56,226 nt of DNA. Source: Lactobacillaceae bacterium UBA5807. Lineage in GTDB: Bacteria > Bacillota > Bacilli > Lactobacillales > Lactobacillaceae. Each line of letters opens with the position of its first letter. The stretch's first letter is position 1. The translations under genes were made by a program, and so were the position numbers. Of this stretch, positions 16,678 to 24,963 are shown one piece after another. Below the pieces are notes generated by a model. The model was not told the origin of the DNA, did no database searches, and was given only the letters and a program-made list of their open reading frames with translations. The DNA is taken from positions 24,000 to 80,225 of the forward strand of contig DIDF01000079.1 of NCBI GenBank assembly GCA_002418005.1. Direction: 5' to 3'.

Positions 16678-17451
16678 TTAAACGCTACGTTTTTTAAAAA
16701 TCCAATAACCCAAAACAAAAAATATAATAATATACACAAAATTTCCAGTAATCATTTGATTGATCGAAAGCTTGGTTAAATTACTCATTTGAGAAGCTTG
16801 AACCTGACCTGGTAAATACAGCATCGTAAACGGATTCCATTTGACCCATTCCCACTTTTGAATCAGCATCATTAGAATTGAAGAAATGATACTAGTAGCA
16901 AAATAGCCAATAATCCCAACAGAAACTGCTGCGGCGGAATTTTTAAAAATATTGGCCAATAAAAATACTAAACTCAAAATTAACCAAAGTGTTAAAAAGT
17001 TAGCCAATAAAGTCTTAATTGAAAGTCCAAGCACTGTATTATTTCCTGATAGCATCTGAGAAAAATCAATTTGACTATTAAATAAAGTCATTTTTAGTAG
17101 CAATGAGATAATAAACGTTAGAACAAACCAATAAATACTGTACAAAAACATAGTGATCCATTTGCTAGTCCAAATTTGCCCACGAAAATATCGCCGATAA
17201 AGCAGTTCCTTAATTGTGCCATACTGAAACTCCATGGTAATGATTGTTGCACTTGCAGCAATCATAAAGAAAACTACCAAAGCTCCACCAAGAAACATAC
17301 TCGAAAATGCTTCGGAAGGATCCATAAACCTCGGATAAGTTTTCACAGCAATGGCCATAGCAATTTGAATAATAATCAAAAATGCGGTGCAAATCCAAGT
17401 ACTTTTCTTTTTAGTTAGTTTAAAAATCTCTTGTTTTACTAATGTCGCCAT
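16678..17451 (-). CDS. ABC-2 type exporter, membrane subunit
   Basis: Permease of about 257 residues with six predicted hydrophobic helices: residues near 20-38, 55-77, 97-120, 140-165, 170-195 and 228-250. It partners the ATPase encoded directly upstream. This type of two-gene exporter (lantibiotic-immunity or bacitracin-export-like) exports peptides or antibiotics or protects the membrane, but the substrate is unknown. I prefer the ATG at 17451 (MATLVKQEIFKL), which starts one base after the ATPase stop; an in-frame ATG at 17472 would overlap the ATPase gene by 20 bases without a ribosome site. Translational coupling is likely. Confidence 0.82.
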   Translation of the reverse strand: MATLVKQEIFKLTKKKSTWICTAFLIIIQIAMAIAVKTYPRFMDPSEAFSSMFLGGALVVFFMIAASATIITMEFQYGTIKELLYRRYFRGQIWTSKWITMFLYSIYWFVLTFIISLLLKMTLFNSQIDFSQMLSGNNTVLGLSIKTLLANFLTLWLILSLVFLLANIFKNSAAAVSVGIIGYFATSIISSILMMLIQKWEWVKWNPFTMLYLPGQVQASQMSNLTKLSINQMITGNFVYIIIFFVLGYWIFKKRSV

Positions 17452-17452
17452 C

Positions 17453-18361
17453 TTACTTCTCTTTTTCTTCATCGTGAGCTAAAATATCGAGCAATGAATT
17501 TTCAAGGTTTCCTTTATTATGTTCAACGTCTTGAACATCAAGGCTATTATCACTCATAACTTTTAGAATTCTTGGCATGATATTTTCACCATCCACGATA
17601 ACTTTCACCTTGGCATCATCCATCAGCTTAAATCCGGCGTTAGCTAAAAGATTCTTGGCCTGTTGGTCATCAGAAGTTGTTAGCCGAATGTAACTTGCTC
17701 CTTGCGAAAGCAACTTATCCATGGTCGTTTCTTGAACGATAGTTCCATGGTCAATCACAATTAAATCATCCGCCAACTTTTGAAGTTCACTTAGAATATG
17801 GGAGGAAATAAGAAATGTTTTGCCAGATCGGGCTTCATTCAAAATCAAGTCTCGTAAATCCTTGGTAGCCTGAGGATCTAATCCATTCATGGGCTCATCC
17901 AAAATAACTAATTTAGGATTATTTACAAAGGCTAATGCAATCCCCAGCTTCTGTTTCATCCCAAGTGAATAACCGCGAGCTTTTTGATGAATATAACTAC
18001 CCATTTTTAGCTCATCAACAATCTTTTTTATTTTTTCATTAGAATTTCCTTGGGCTGAAAACAATTTTAGGTGATCCCATCCACTTAAAAACGGATAGAT
18101 ACCTGGGTATTCAATTAATGCGCCAACTTCACTCAAAACCTGATGACTCGTCGTTGAAACTGGTTGGCCATCGATTTCAATTTTTCCAGACTGAAAGTTA
18201 ATCAGTCCTAAAATAATTTTCATTATAGTGGTCTTACCAGCCCCATTAGGACCAACCAAACCAGCAATTCGACCCTCTTTAACTTTAAAAGAAACATCGT
18301 GTAAAACTTGTTTTGAACCAAAGTTTTTATTGATGCCTCTGACAGACAAAATATCAGTCAT
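17453..18361 (-). CDS. ABC exporter, ATP-binding subunit
   Basis: Cytoplasmic ATPase of 302 residues that powers the adjacent permease. Walker A GPNGAGKTT near residue 38, Q-loop region after IEYPG, signature YSLGMKQKLGIALA, Walker B KLVILDEPMNGLDP and the switch SSHIL are all present. Residues 220-302 form an extra C-terminal domain typical of the BcrA/lantibiotic-immunity group. The start ATG has AGGAGG eight bases upstream. The promoter TTGACA-16-TATTAT lies about 80 bases upstream, with a perfect inverted repeat at the transcription start. No sensor kinase or GntR regulator adjoins it. Confidence 0.9.
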   Translation of the reverse strand: MTDILSVRGINKNFGSKQVLHDVSFKVKEGRIAGLVGPNGAGKTTIMKIILGLINFQSGKIEIDGQPVSTTSHQVLSEVGALIEYPGIYPFLSGWDHLKLFSAQGNSNEKIKKIVDELKMGSYIHQKARGYSLGMKQKLGIALAFVNNPKLVILDEPMNGLDPQATKDLRDLILNEARSGKTFLISSHILSELQKLADDLIVIDHGTIVQETTMDKLLSQGASYIRLTTSDDQQAKNLLANAGFKLMDDAKVKVIVDGENIMPRILKVMSDNSLDVQDVEHNKGNLENSLLDILAHDEEKEK

Positions 18362-18384
18362 ATCTTCCTCCTAATAGCCGAAAC

Positions 18385-18467
18385 GAATATTCAAACAGCT
18401 CATATGGTTAATTACTCATGTAATTAAGTAAATAATATCATAAAAACCATTGTTGTCAAGAATATTC
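18385..18467 (-). promoter_or_regulatory. ABC-exporter promoter with palindromic operator candidates
   Basis: Reading the minus strand: -35 TTGACA (18459-18454), 16 bases, -10 TATTAT (18437-18432). Just downstream, 18408-18427 is a perfect inverted repeat, TTAATTAC-TCAT-GTAATTAA, at the expected start site. The 8-bp palindrome GAATATTC occurs twice, at 18460-18467 and 18385-18392, exactly 75 bases apart and flanking the promoter. These look like binding sites for a repressor that is not encoded nearby. Confidence 0.65.
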
Positions 18468-18473
18468 TGTTTT

Positions 18474-18505
18474 AAAAAAGGAACGTGCTTATTTCACACA
18501 TTCCC
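18474..18505 (-). terminator. Intrinsic terminator after alpha-galactosidase
   Basis: On the minus strand GGAATGTG pairs with CACGTTCC (one T-G) around a 9-base loop, followed by six T. It ends 15 bases before the ABC-exporter -35, isolating the two units. Confidence 0.88.
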
Positions 18506-18540
18506 ATTTAATAACAACTAAAAAAATTTAAACTTAAAAA

Positions 18541-20769
18541 TTATTTTGCTTCTTTAATGATAAATAGGCGCGAAGAGTAATCGGCTAATAACTCAACATT
18601 TTCATTCTTATGAATCATTTGCGGGATAAAATAACCTGCATTCATAAGTTCATCGCCATAGAAGATTTCTGAACTATCATTCACATGATACTTTTTATTT
18701 GGATCCAAGCCTTTAAAGTATATTCTTTCATATCCCCAATTAGGCTGATTCAATAATTTATACCGAGCAGCAATTGCTAAACTTTTATCTTGATTTACTA
18801 CTGCCCAACTTACAATATTTCCATCGCCTTCAAAGGGGCCTTTAATCCGGTAAAACTTGCCAAACTGAAATAATTGTCGATACTTTTTGTAAAATTTAAT
18901 TTGGTCAGCTACTTCCTGCTTTTCCTTTTCAGAAAATTTAGTTATATCAAGTTCATAACCTAAATTCCCATAAAAAGCCACATTCCCTCTCGTAGAAAGT
19001 GGTGTCACTCGGCCAGTTTGGTCATTGGGGACTGCTGAAACATGGGCTCCCATCATCGACAACGAATAACCGTAACTGGTACCATACTGAATCTTGAGTC
19101 TTTCGATAGCGTCCGTGTCATCACTAGTCCATGCTTGAGGGGCATAATACATCATCCCTAAATCAAAACGGCCTCCTCCAGAAGCACAGGACTCAAAAAG
19201 TAAATCAGGAAATTTAGTAGTCAATCGATTGTAAAGATCATATACGCCAAGAATATAACGGTGAGCCAGTTCTAGCTGTCTGTCAGCCGGAAGATTATTG
19301 CTATATGCCTCGGTAATATTTCGATTCATATCCCATTTGATGTAATCAATTCCATTTTCTTGGACAATTTTTGAAATTGTTTTAAACAAATAATCAATAA
19401 CTTCGTTTTTGGTCATATCTAGAACAAATTGGAACCGGCTTGGCGTTGATTTTCGACCAGGAGTCTTAATCATCCAATCGGGATGCTGAACAAAAAGCTT
19501 ACTATCTTTTGAAATCATTTCAGGCTCAAACCAAAGGCCAAATTTCAATCCCATTTGGTGAATCTTCTGAATCATGTTTTTAAATCCGCCAGGAAATTTG
19601 GGTTGGTTAACAAACCAGTCACCTAAAGACGAGTGATCATCGTTTCGATGACCAAACCAGCCATCATCAAGAACAAACAATTCGATGCCTAAACTTTTAG
19701 CCGCCCTGGCAATATTTAAAAGTTTTTGGTCATCAAAATTAAAGTAGGTTCCTTCCCAGTTATTAACCAAAATTGGTCTAGTTTTATTGGCAAATCGCGG
19801 ATTAACAAGGTGCTTAGAATAAAACTCGCTTAAATTTTGGCTAAGAAGATTCATTCCCTGATCACTATACGTCAAAACTGCCTCAGGGGTTTGAAATGAC
19901 TCATCGGGATTAAGCCGCCAACCAAATTCATCAGGGTTAATTCCAACTAAGATACGGCTAGTATTGTATTGATCAACTTCAACGGAATCCAAAAAGTTAC
20001 CCGAATAAATCAGATTAAATCCAAAAGCTTCTCCCTGATCTTCATCAGCTTTTGGCCTTGCCAACATGAAAAATGGATTGTGCTGATGTCCAGAAGCAAT
20101 TCGCAAGCTATTTATACTCTGAATTCCCGGACGGAGATGACTACGATAAAGATGGCGTTCTCTTGCCCAGCTTCCGGAAAAATGAATAAAATCATAATCA
20201 TCGTCCGGAAGATCAAGCTGCATACTTAAAGCTCGATTCAGCTCAACTGAATGATTCCCATGATTAATAAATTTAGTACTTCTAACAATCACGTCTTGAT
20301 TGGCAAAGACTGTAAATGCTAGTTGCATTTCCAAATTTAGTAGCTTATCCAACATGACAACTGTCAACGTTTGAACATCATTGCCGTCATCATCCGAAAA
20401 ACTGGCTGGCATATTAGAAAAACGCTTTTTACCTTTTGAAACAGTAGCTTTTTTGAATTGAAATTCGTTTATTCGACTGCCATTATTGGATTCAATTTGA
20501 TAAGCCGTATAGCGAAAGTCTCCTTTACCAAAGCCAGAATACTCAAGCTTTAGAGCCTCTGGTTGGAGAACATCTTCATTCATTTCCCAAGAAGGAGTAG
20601 AATTCTTATATTCATGTGTTGTTAATCGTTTGAAAGCAGATTTATCATGGATTTTCTTTCCGTAGTAAACCTGTTCTAGTTCACCATTATTTAATATATG
20701 AAAAATATAACTGTTATTGGCTGTCTGCAGGTGAAAAAAACCTGTTTGTTCATTAACGTTGATTGCCAT
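18541..20769 (-). CDS. Alpha-galactosidase, GH36
   Basis: Hydrolyses alpha-1,6-galactosides such as melibiose, raffinose and stachyose. The 742-residue cytoplasmic protein has an N-terminal beta-sandwich (about 1-320), a TIM barrel with FVLDDGWFGHRNDD, the nucleophile motif KWDMNR and the acid/base region SCASGGGRFDLGMMYY...TSDDTD, and a C-terminal beta domain. Full length for lactobacillus MelA/AgaN-type enzymes. AAGGGG precedes the ATG at a rather long distance. No transporter or regulator is adjacent, so it is a lone utilisation gene. A degenerate cre-like sequence near 20811 might give carbon control. Confidence 0.93.
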   Translation of the reverse strand: MAINVNEQTGFFHLQTANNSYIFHILNNGELEQVYYGKKIHDKSAFKRLTTHEYKNSTPSWEMNEDVLQPEALKLEYSGFGKGDFRYTAYQIESNNGSRINEFQFKKATVSKGKKRFSNMPASFSDDDGNDVQTLTVVMLDKLLNLEMQLAFTVFANQDVIVRSTKFINHGNHSVELNRALSMQLDLPDDDYDFIHFSGSWARERHLYRSHLRPGIQSINSLRIASGHQHNPFFMLARPKADEDQGEAFGFNLIYSGNFLDSVEVDQYNTSRILVGINPDEFGWRLNPDESFQTPEAVLTYSDQGMNLLSQNLSEFYSKHLVNPRFANKTRPILVNNWEGTYFNFDDQKLLNIARAAKSLGIELFVLDDGWFGHRNDDHSSLGDWFVNQPKFPGGFKNMIQKIHQMGLKFGLWFEPEMISKDSKLFVQHPDWMIKTPGRKSTPSRFQFVLDMTKNEVIDYLFKTISKIVQENGIDYIKWDMNRNITEAYSNNLPADRQLELAHRYILGVYDLYNRLTTKFPDLLFESCASGGGRFDLGMMYYAPQAWTSDDTDAIERLKIQYGTSYGYSLSMMGAHVSAVPNDQTGRVTPLSTRGNVAFYGNLGYELDITKFSEKEKQEVADQIKFYKKYRQLFQFGKFYRIKGPFEGDGNIVSWAVVNQDKSLAIAARYKLLNQPNWGYERIYFKGLDPNKKYHVNDSSEIFYGDELMNAGYFIPQMIHKNENVELLADYSSRLFIIKEAK

Positions 20770-21003
20770 ATTTGGTTAATTCCCCTTTACTAATAATTTC
20801 ATTATGGAAAAGAAAGCGTTTTATCTAACACCTTAATTAAACCATACTTATTCTCATAGAAAAGTTCTCGAGAAAAATATTTCCTATAATAACTAAGTAT
20901 TTCTTATCAATTGGTTATTTATTACCATTTCAAATAATAAAATTGTAAAATAAAGATGGTTAAATAAACGTTAATTAGGCGTTTTTATGGGGGAATTTTC
21001 AAA

Positions 21004-21900
21004 ATGAGACATGGACAAAAAAGACAAAATCGTGGAAGAAAAATATGGTTAACTTTAGGAATGATTGTTGTGGTTTTATTCATCGCAATCGGTATGGCTG
21101 CTCACAATCACTCCCCAAAAATTGCGAATAATGCCTCTACAGCAACTTCTAAAGCAAAGCCAAGAAAAGTGGCTAACTCAACTGCTGCATCTTCAAATCA
21201 GCAAGGTAAAGCTGTTATCCTTTCGGACTTATCCCAAAAAGCTGCTCAAGAATCAAATGCAGGCAATGGCCAAGCACCAACCTATTCGCGATTCTATTTT
21301 AATAATCAAGATCAAAAGTGGTATTGGCAATTAAGTTCGCCTACTAAAGGGGTCGTTGAAAATGCTGAAGTGAAAGCGGCAACTAAGACCCAAAATGGTT
21401 ACAATCTTCAGTTAGCCGCTGACAAATCAAACCCAACAAGCAGTTATCAAATGAATATTCGTTGGTTAGATCCAAAGCATTCCAGTTACCACTTACAATC
21501 GAGTCTTAATAATTTAAACGCCAATTACTCACTGAATGGAAGCTCAGACAAGAAATCTACCAATAGCTCGGCTGCTAAAAATTCAAGTTCTGATAGTAGT
21601 AGTTCAACTCTTAGCACCTCACAAATTCAGAGTTGGGTATGGCAACACCTGCAAAGCAAATATGCTGGGCAAGGATTTACAATTAATGATTTTGGCTGGC
21701 AAATCAGCAAGAATGCGAATGGTGGCTACACAGTTGTAGTTCGAGAAAACCATCGAAGCGCTGATATGGAAGCAAAGGGTGCTGATCCAAATACCGCACC
21801 AATTGCGGGAATTTACCAAATAAATTCTCAGGGTCAATTGATCGGTCAAAATGAAACCAGAACCGCAAATCAAGTTATTGCTCAAAGCTATGGTCAATAA
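21004..21900 (+). CDS. Membrane-anchored extracellular protein, unknown function
   Basis: A 298-residue protein with a basic N-terminus (MRHGQKRQNRGRK) and one hydrophobic segment at residues 14-31, giving an uncleaved signal anchor with most of the protein outside. Residues 35-70 are an Ala/Ser/Lys/Thr linker. Residues 75-180 form a first domain with several Trp and Tyr (WYWQLSSP, IRWLDPKHSSYHL). A second Ser-rich linker spans 185-205. Residues 205-298 form a small domain seen in lactobacillus surface proteins (WVWQHL, GGYTVVVRENH, IAGIYQINSQGQLIG). No catalytic motif is visible. It has a GGGGGA ribosome site, is monocistronic, and is divergent from the alpha-galactosidase gene. Confidence 0.75.
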   Translation: MRHGQKRQNRGRKIWLTLGMIVVVLFIAIGMAAHNHSPKIANNASTATSKAKPRKVANSTAASSNQQGKAVILSDLSQKAAQESNAGNGQAPTYSRFYFNNQDQKWYWQLSSPTKGVVENAEVKAATKTQNGYNLQLAADKSNPTSSYQMNIRWLDPKHSSYHLQSSLNNLNANYSLNGSSDKKSTNSSAAKNSSSDSSSSTLSTSQIQSWVWQHLQSKYAGQGFTINDFGWQISKNANGGYTVVVRENHRSADMEAKGADPNTAPIAGIYQINSQGQLIGQNETRTANQVIAQSYGQ

Positions 21901-21940
21901 ATAAAACAATTTTCAAATAAAAATAGCATTTAGGTTGCTC

Positions 21941-21969
21941 TTGACATACCTTGAAATCAAATTTATCAT
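21941..21969 (+). promoter_or_regulatory. Promoter of the T-box leader
   Basis: A perfect -35 TTGACA (21941-21946), 17-base spacer and -10 TATCAT (21964-21969). It is one of the best sigma-A promoters in the window. Transcription should start near 21976. Confidence 0.88.
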
Positions 21970-21975
21970 TTAGAC

Positions 21976-22267
21976 CGATTATTATTTTAAGCTTAATTAA
22001 ACAAAATGATTCGGAAAGTAGTTTTGATAAATTGCTCAGAGATTCGTCGTTTAGGTGTGAGACGAACTATTTTAAGAAATGAAAATGACCGATGATTGGT
22101 TAGTGTGATCATATTGATAACGCTAAACGGTTTAGTCCTCGTTACCGGACAAAACCACTTTAACTTTAGTTAAAATGGCTGGTGAGGCTTTTTGAGTAAT
22201 CAGAAAAGCAAAATCAGGATGGTAACGTGCAAAGCACTTCTGTAATTATTTACAGAAGTGCTTTTTT
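21976..22267 (+). promoter_or_regulatory. T-box riboswitch leader
   Basis: A tRNA-sensing leader of about 290 bases. Stem I elements are in order: K-turn-like TGA/TGA flanks, AGTA of the specifier loop (22017-22020), AGAGA bulge, the distal loop GGTGTGAG inside TTCGTC/GACGAA, then GAAAATGA (22081-22088) closed by TCGG/CCGA. The specifier is AAT (Asn) if read directly after GAA, or ATG (Met) one base later. The T-box AGGATGGTAACGTG (22216-22229) has TGGT, which pairs best with a tRNA whose discriminator is A, as in tRNA-Met. A 15-bp terminator stem with loop TTAT (22231-22264) and a six-T run follow. It ends 30 bases before the reductase start. Confidence 0.9.
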
Positions 22268-22297
22268 ATTGGATTATTTTAAAAAGGAGAAAATTTT

Positions 22298-23068
22298 ATG
22301 ACAAAATTAGCAATTGTTACTGGAGCAGGAAGAGGAATTAGTGAAGCTATAGCTAAAAGACTAAGTAGTGACGGGTTTTCCATTGCTGTTGTCGATATTG
22401 ACGGTAAAAACGCCAAAAAAGTAGCTCAACAAATAAACCAAAATGGCGGGAATGCCAAAGATTACAATATCGATGTTTCAGACCGGGATTCAGTATTTGC
22501 AACCGTTAATCAAGCAGTGAAAGATCTTGGTGAATTATTTGCCTACATTAACAATGCCGGAGTGGCATTTATTGATTCCATTTTAGATTCTAGCCCAAGC
22601 GACATTAAAAGATTGCTGGATGTTAACTTATTAGGAACTTACTGGGGAATTCAAGCAGCCGGGACCCAATTCAAGAAACAAAAATCCGGTGGTAGAATTG
22701 TTAATGCTGCCTCATTGGCCGGAGTAGAAGCCTCTGCCCTCCAAAGTGCTTATTCTGCTTCTAAGTTTGGAATTCGTGGATTAACTCAAGCTGCCTCTAA
22801 AGAATTTGCTAAAGATCAAATTACCGTCAATGCTTATGACCCCGGAGTTGTAAGAACTCAATTAAGAGATAACATTGATAAAAAGACTTCTAAAATAAAG
22901 GGAATTTCAGTTGAACAACAACAAAAAGATGTTTTAAAAGAAATATCCCTTGGGCGGGAAGCAACCCCAGAAGACGTTGCCAACGTTGTTTCTTGGTACG
23001 TTTCTTCCCAAGCTAGTTACATTACCGGCCAATCTATGTTGATTGATGGTGGGATGCATTTTAGTTAA
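22298..23068 (+). CDS. Short-chain dehydrogenase, acetoin/diacetyl-reductase-like, under T-box control
   Basis: Reductase of 256 residues, paralogous to butA. Catalytic Asn110, Ser139, Tyr152 and Lys156 (YSASK) are all present, and Asp33 suggests NAD(H). The nucleotide loop is TGAGRGIS: the last glycine of TGxxxGxG is Ser15, which is uncommon. The C-terminus ITGQSMLIDGGMHF matches the butanediol dehydrogenase group, but the substrate region (GVAFIDSILDSS) differs from butA, so the substrate may differ. AAGGAG lies eight bases before ATG. The only gene between the T-box and the next terminator is this one, so aminoacyl-tRNA shortage should raise its expression. Confidence 0.85.
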   Translation: MTKLAIVTGAGRGISEAIAKRLSSDGFSIAVVDIDGKNAKKVAQQINQNGGNAKDYNIDVSDRDSVFATVNQAVKDLGELFAYINNAGVAFIDSILDSSPSDIKRLLDVNLLGTYWGIQAAGTQFKKQKSGGRIVNAASLAGVEASALQSAYSASKFGIRGLTQAASKEFAKDQITVNAYDPGVVRTQLRDNIDKKTSKIKGISVEQQQKDVLKEISLGREATPEDVANVVSWYVSSQASYITGQSMLIDGGMHFS

Positions 23069-23128
23069 CAATTCAAGCGGATCTCAAATTTTATATATTC
23101 ACAGCTAAAATTAACCAAATGTTTATGC

Positions 23129-23174
23129 AAAAAACGCTGAATTAGTTTTAAAACAAAATTAATTCAGCGTTTTT
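23129..23174. terminator. Bidirectional terminator between the T-box reductase and the VOC gene
   Basis: AAAAACGCTGAATTA pairs with TAATTCAGCGTTTTT around a 15-base loop, with A and T runs on both sides. Confidence 0.92.
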
Positions 23175-23212
23175 AATTGGCCATAAAAATCATTGGCTAA
23201 ACATTTGCTTTT

Positions 23213-24124
23213 TTAATCGTCAACATCATGAAAATCCACGCCCTCTTTAGCATAGAAGTCCAATATTTCTTGACGTTTGTTTTCAAATTTTGGCGTCAAA
23301 CTCAGTTGCGACCCCATCGTCAAAATTGGTTCTTCCAAGCTAAATCCTGGTTCTGTTGTTGCAAGTTCAACACGGTTATTGCCGGGATCCCGAACATAAA
23401 GGCTCTTAAACCAACCACGATCAATATACTCTTCAAAATTCAATTTCATGTCTAAAGCTTTATGATAGTAATTATCCAAAGTCTTTAAATCCGGAACCGC
23501 AAAGGCAAAGTGATCAATACTTCCCCTGCCAAAACGAGTGCGATCATTATTTGGTGACTTAAATAACTCAATAGCTTGACCATCCTCCAATTGGACAACG
23601 TTATCAATCACCTGTAAACCCATCCAGTCATGGAAGAAATTAGCAGTAGCTGTTGGGTCTGGAATATGAAGTTCAGAACCCATTAAGCGAGTAATCTGAT
23701 ATTTAGCGGGTACGTCAGTATTTTTGACAACGTGCCAATCGGATAAAACATTATGAGTTTCAACAAACTTAATTGTGACATCATCAAGTGAATCTTTAAA
23801 GGAAATTCCCTCTTCAATGTCATCAGTCTGAATGCCAAAGCCATGAAGACGATCTTTCCAATAATCTAATGATCCATTTGGAACTGAAAGTCTAATTGTA
23901 TTGAAGAAACGTTTGGCATCAGTTCTTGGTCCAAGCATGGGGACAACAAAGAATGTAACAACTGTCCCAGGGGTGCCCAAATAATCACCATAAAACAAGT
24001 GACGAATTCGAATATTTTCCTGATTAACAGTATTTTTAACTAAACGCATTCCTAAAATTTTAGTATAAAAATGGACATTTTTCTCTGCGTCTCTGGTTAG
24101 AAGTGAAATATGATGTGTTTTCAT
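23213..24124 (-). CDS. VOC-superfamily ring-cleaving dioxygenase-like protein (MhqO/YkcA type)
   Basis: A 303-residue protein made of two vicinal-oxygen-chelate modules (about 1-145 and 150-300). Metal-binding candidates are His near residue 5 (MKTHHISLLT), His in GSELHIPD and GSIDHFAF, and Glu in NRVELATTEPG. The sequence matches the MhqO/MhqE group, glyoxalase-like proteins that protect Gram-positive bacteria from quinones and electrophiles. Real ring-cleaving activity is not proven for most members. Its ATG follows AAGGACGG. It lies alone between a terminator and the divergent clpP promoter. No MarR-type regulator adjoins it. Confidence 0.88.
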   Translation of the reverse strand: MKTHHISLLTRDAEKNVHFYTKILGMRLVKNTVNQENIRIRHLFYGDYLGTPGTVVTFFVVPMLGPRTDAKRFFNTIRLSVPNGSLDYWKDRLHGFGIQTDDIEEGISFKDSLDDVTIKFVETHNVLSDWHVVKNTDVPAKYQITRLMGSELHIPDPTATANFFHDWMGLQVIDNVVQLEDGQAIELFKSPNNDRTRFGRGSIDHFAFAVPDLKTLDNYYHKALDMKLNFEEYIDRGWFKSLYVRDPGNNRVELATTEPGFSLEEPILTMGSQLSLTPKFENKRQEILDFYAKEGVDFHDVDD

Positions 24125-24213
24125 AAATTTGCCGTCCTTTTTGCTTACTTTTTATCCCCGTTGACTGCATTATATCACGGGATGAAAAAGCACCGGGGTT
24201 TTTAGACAAACTA

Positions 24214-24243
24214 TTTGACCTTTTTTGACCAAAGCTGTAAACT
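24214..24243 (+). promoter_or_regulatory. CtsR operator and clpP promoter
   Basis: The direct heptad repeat TTTGACC-TTT-TTTGACC (24214-24230) is a perfect CtsR box (reverse: GGTCAAA-NNN-GGTCAAA). It covers the -35 TTGACC (24215-24220), with -10 TAAACT 17 bases on (24238-24243). CtsR therefore represses clpP until heat or protein-damage stress. Confidence 0.93.
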
Positions 24244-24300
24244 ATTGTCATGAACTTGGTTGAGTCCAGTCCATAAAACAAATCAAGGAGGCATTTCTAA

Positions 24301-24894
24301 ATGAATTTAGTGCCAACTGTCATTGAGCAATCTGCTGGTGGCGAACGTGCTTATGATATCTATTCTCGGTTGTTAAAAGACCGAATCATTATGCTATCAG
24401 GTCCAATTGAGGATGATATGGCAAATTCAATTATTGCCCAACTTCTCTTCCTAGATGCTCAAGACTCTGATAAAGACATTTATATGTACATCAACTCTCC
24501 AGGTGGTGTGGTTACATCTGGATTAGCAATTTATGATACTATGAACTTTGTTAAAGCAGATGTTCAAACTATTGTAATGGGAATGGCTGCTTCAATGGCA
24601 TCTGTCCTTGCTTCTTCTGGGACAAAGGGTAAGCGATTTGCATTACCTCATTCAGAAGTTCTTATTCACCAGCCATCTGGTGGTGCCCAAGGACAACAAA
24701 CAGAAATTGAAATTGCTGCTGAAGAAATCCTTAAAACTCGAAAATTATTGACTGAATTACTTGCAAAGAATTCCGGTCAACCAATTGAGAAAGTCACTAA
24801 GGATACTGAACGTGACAATTATTTAACCGCTCAAGAAGCTGTCGATTATGGTTTAATTGATAAAATCATGGAAAGCAGTAGCGAGCAGAAGTAA
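24301..24894 (+). CDS. clpP: ATP-dependent Clp protease proteolytic subunit
   Basis: Serine peptidase that forms the two-heptamer barrel degrading proteins handed over by ClpC, ClpE or ClpX. The 197-residue protein is full length with the catalytic triad Ser98 (GMAASMAS), His123 (LIHQPSGG) and Asp172 (ERDNYL). The N-terminus MNLVPTVIEQSAGGERAYDIYSRLL is the usual axial-loop and propeptide region. The ribosome site is GGAGG eight bases before ATG. It is monocistronic, with a CtsR operator upstream and a strong terminator downstream. It is convergent with whiA. Confidence 0.98.
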   Translation: MNLVPTVIEQSAGGERAYDIYSRLLKDRIIMLSGPIEDDMANSIIAQLLFLDAQDSDKDIYMYINSPGGVVTSGLAIYDTMNFVKADVQTIVMGMAASMASVLASSGTKGKRFALPHSEVLIHQPSGGAQGQQTEIEIAAEEILKTRKLLTELLAKNSGQPIEKVTKDTERDNYLTAQEAVDYGLIDKIMESSSEQK

Positions 24895-24911
24895 TCATTA
24901 ATTTGATTATG

Positions 24912-24948
24912 AAAAAGATCCAGAACATAATGTTCTGGATCTTTTTTT
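24912..24948. terminator. Bidirectional terminator between clpP and whiA
   Basis: A perfect 16-bp stem AAAAAGATCCAGAACA/TGTTCTGGATCTTTTT with a three-base loop and a long T run. Works for clpP and for the rapZ-yvcK-whiA operon from the other side. Confidence 0.95.
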
Positions 24949-24963
24949 ATTAGAATTGAATAT

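Noticed and set aside
20811..20824. cre site upstream of alpha-galactosidase
   Set aside because: AGAAAGCGTTTTAT misses three of the fixed bases on either strand, so it is too weak to list as a feature.
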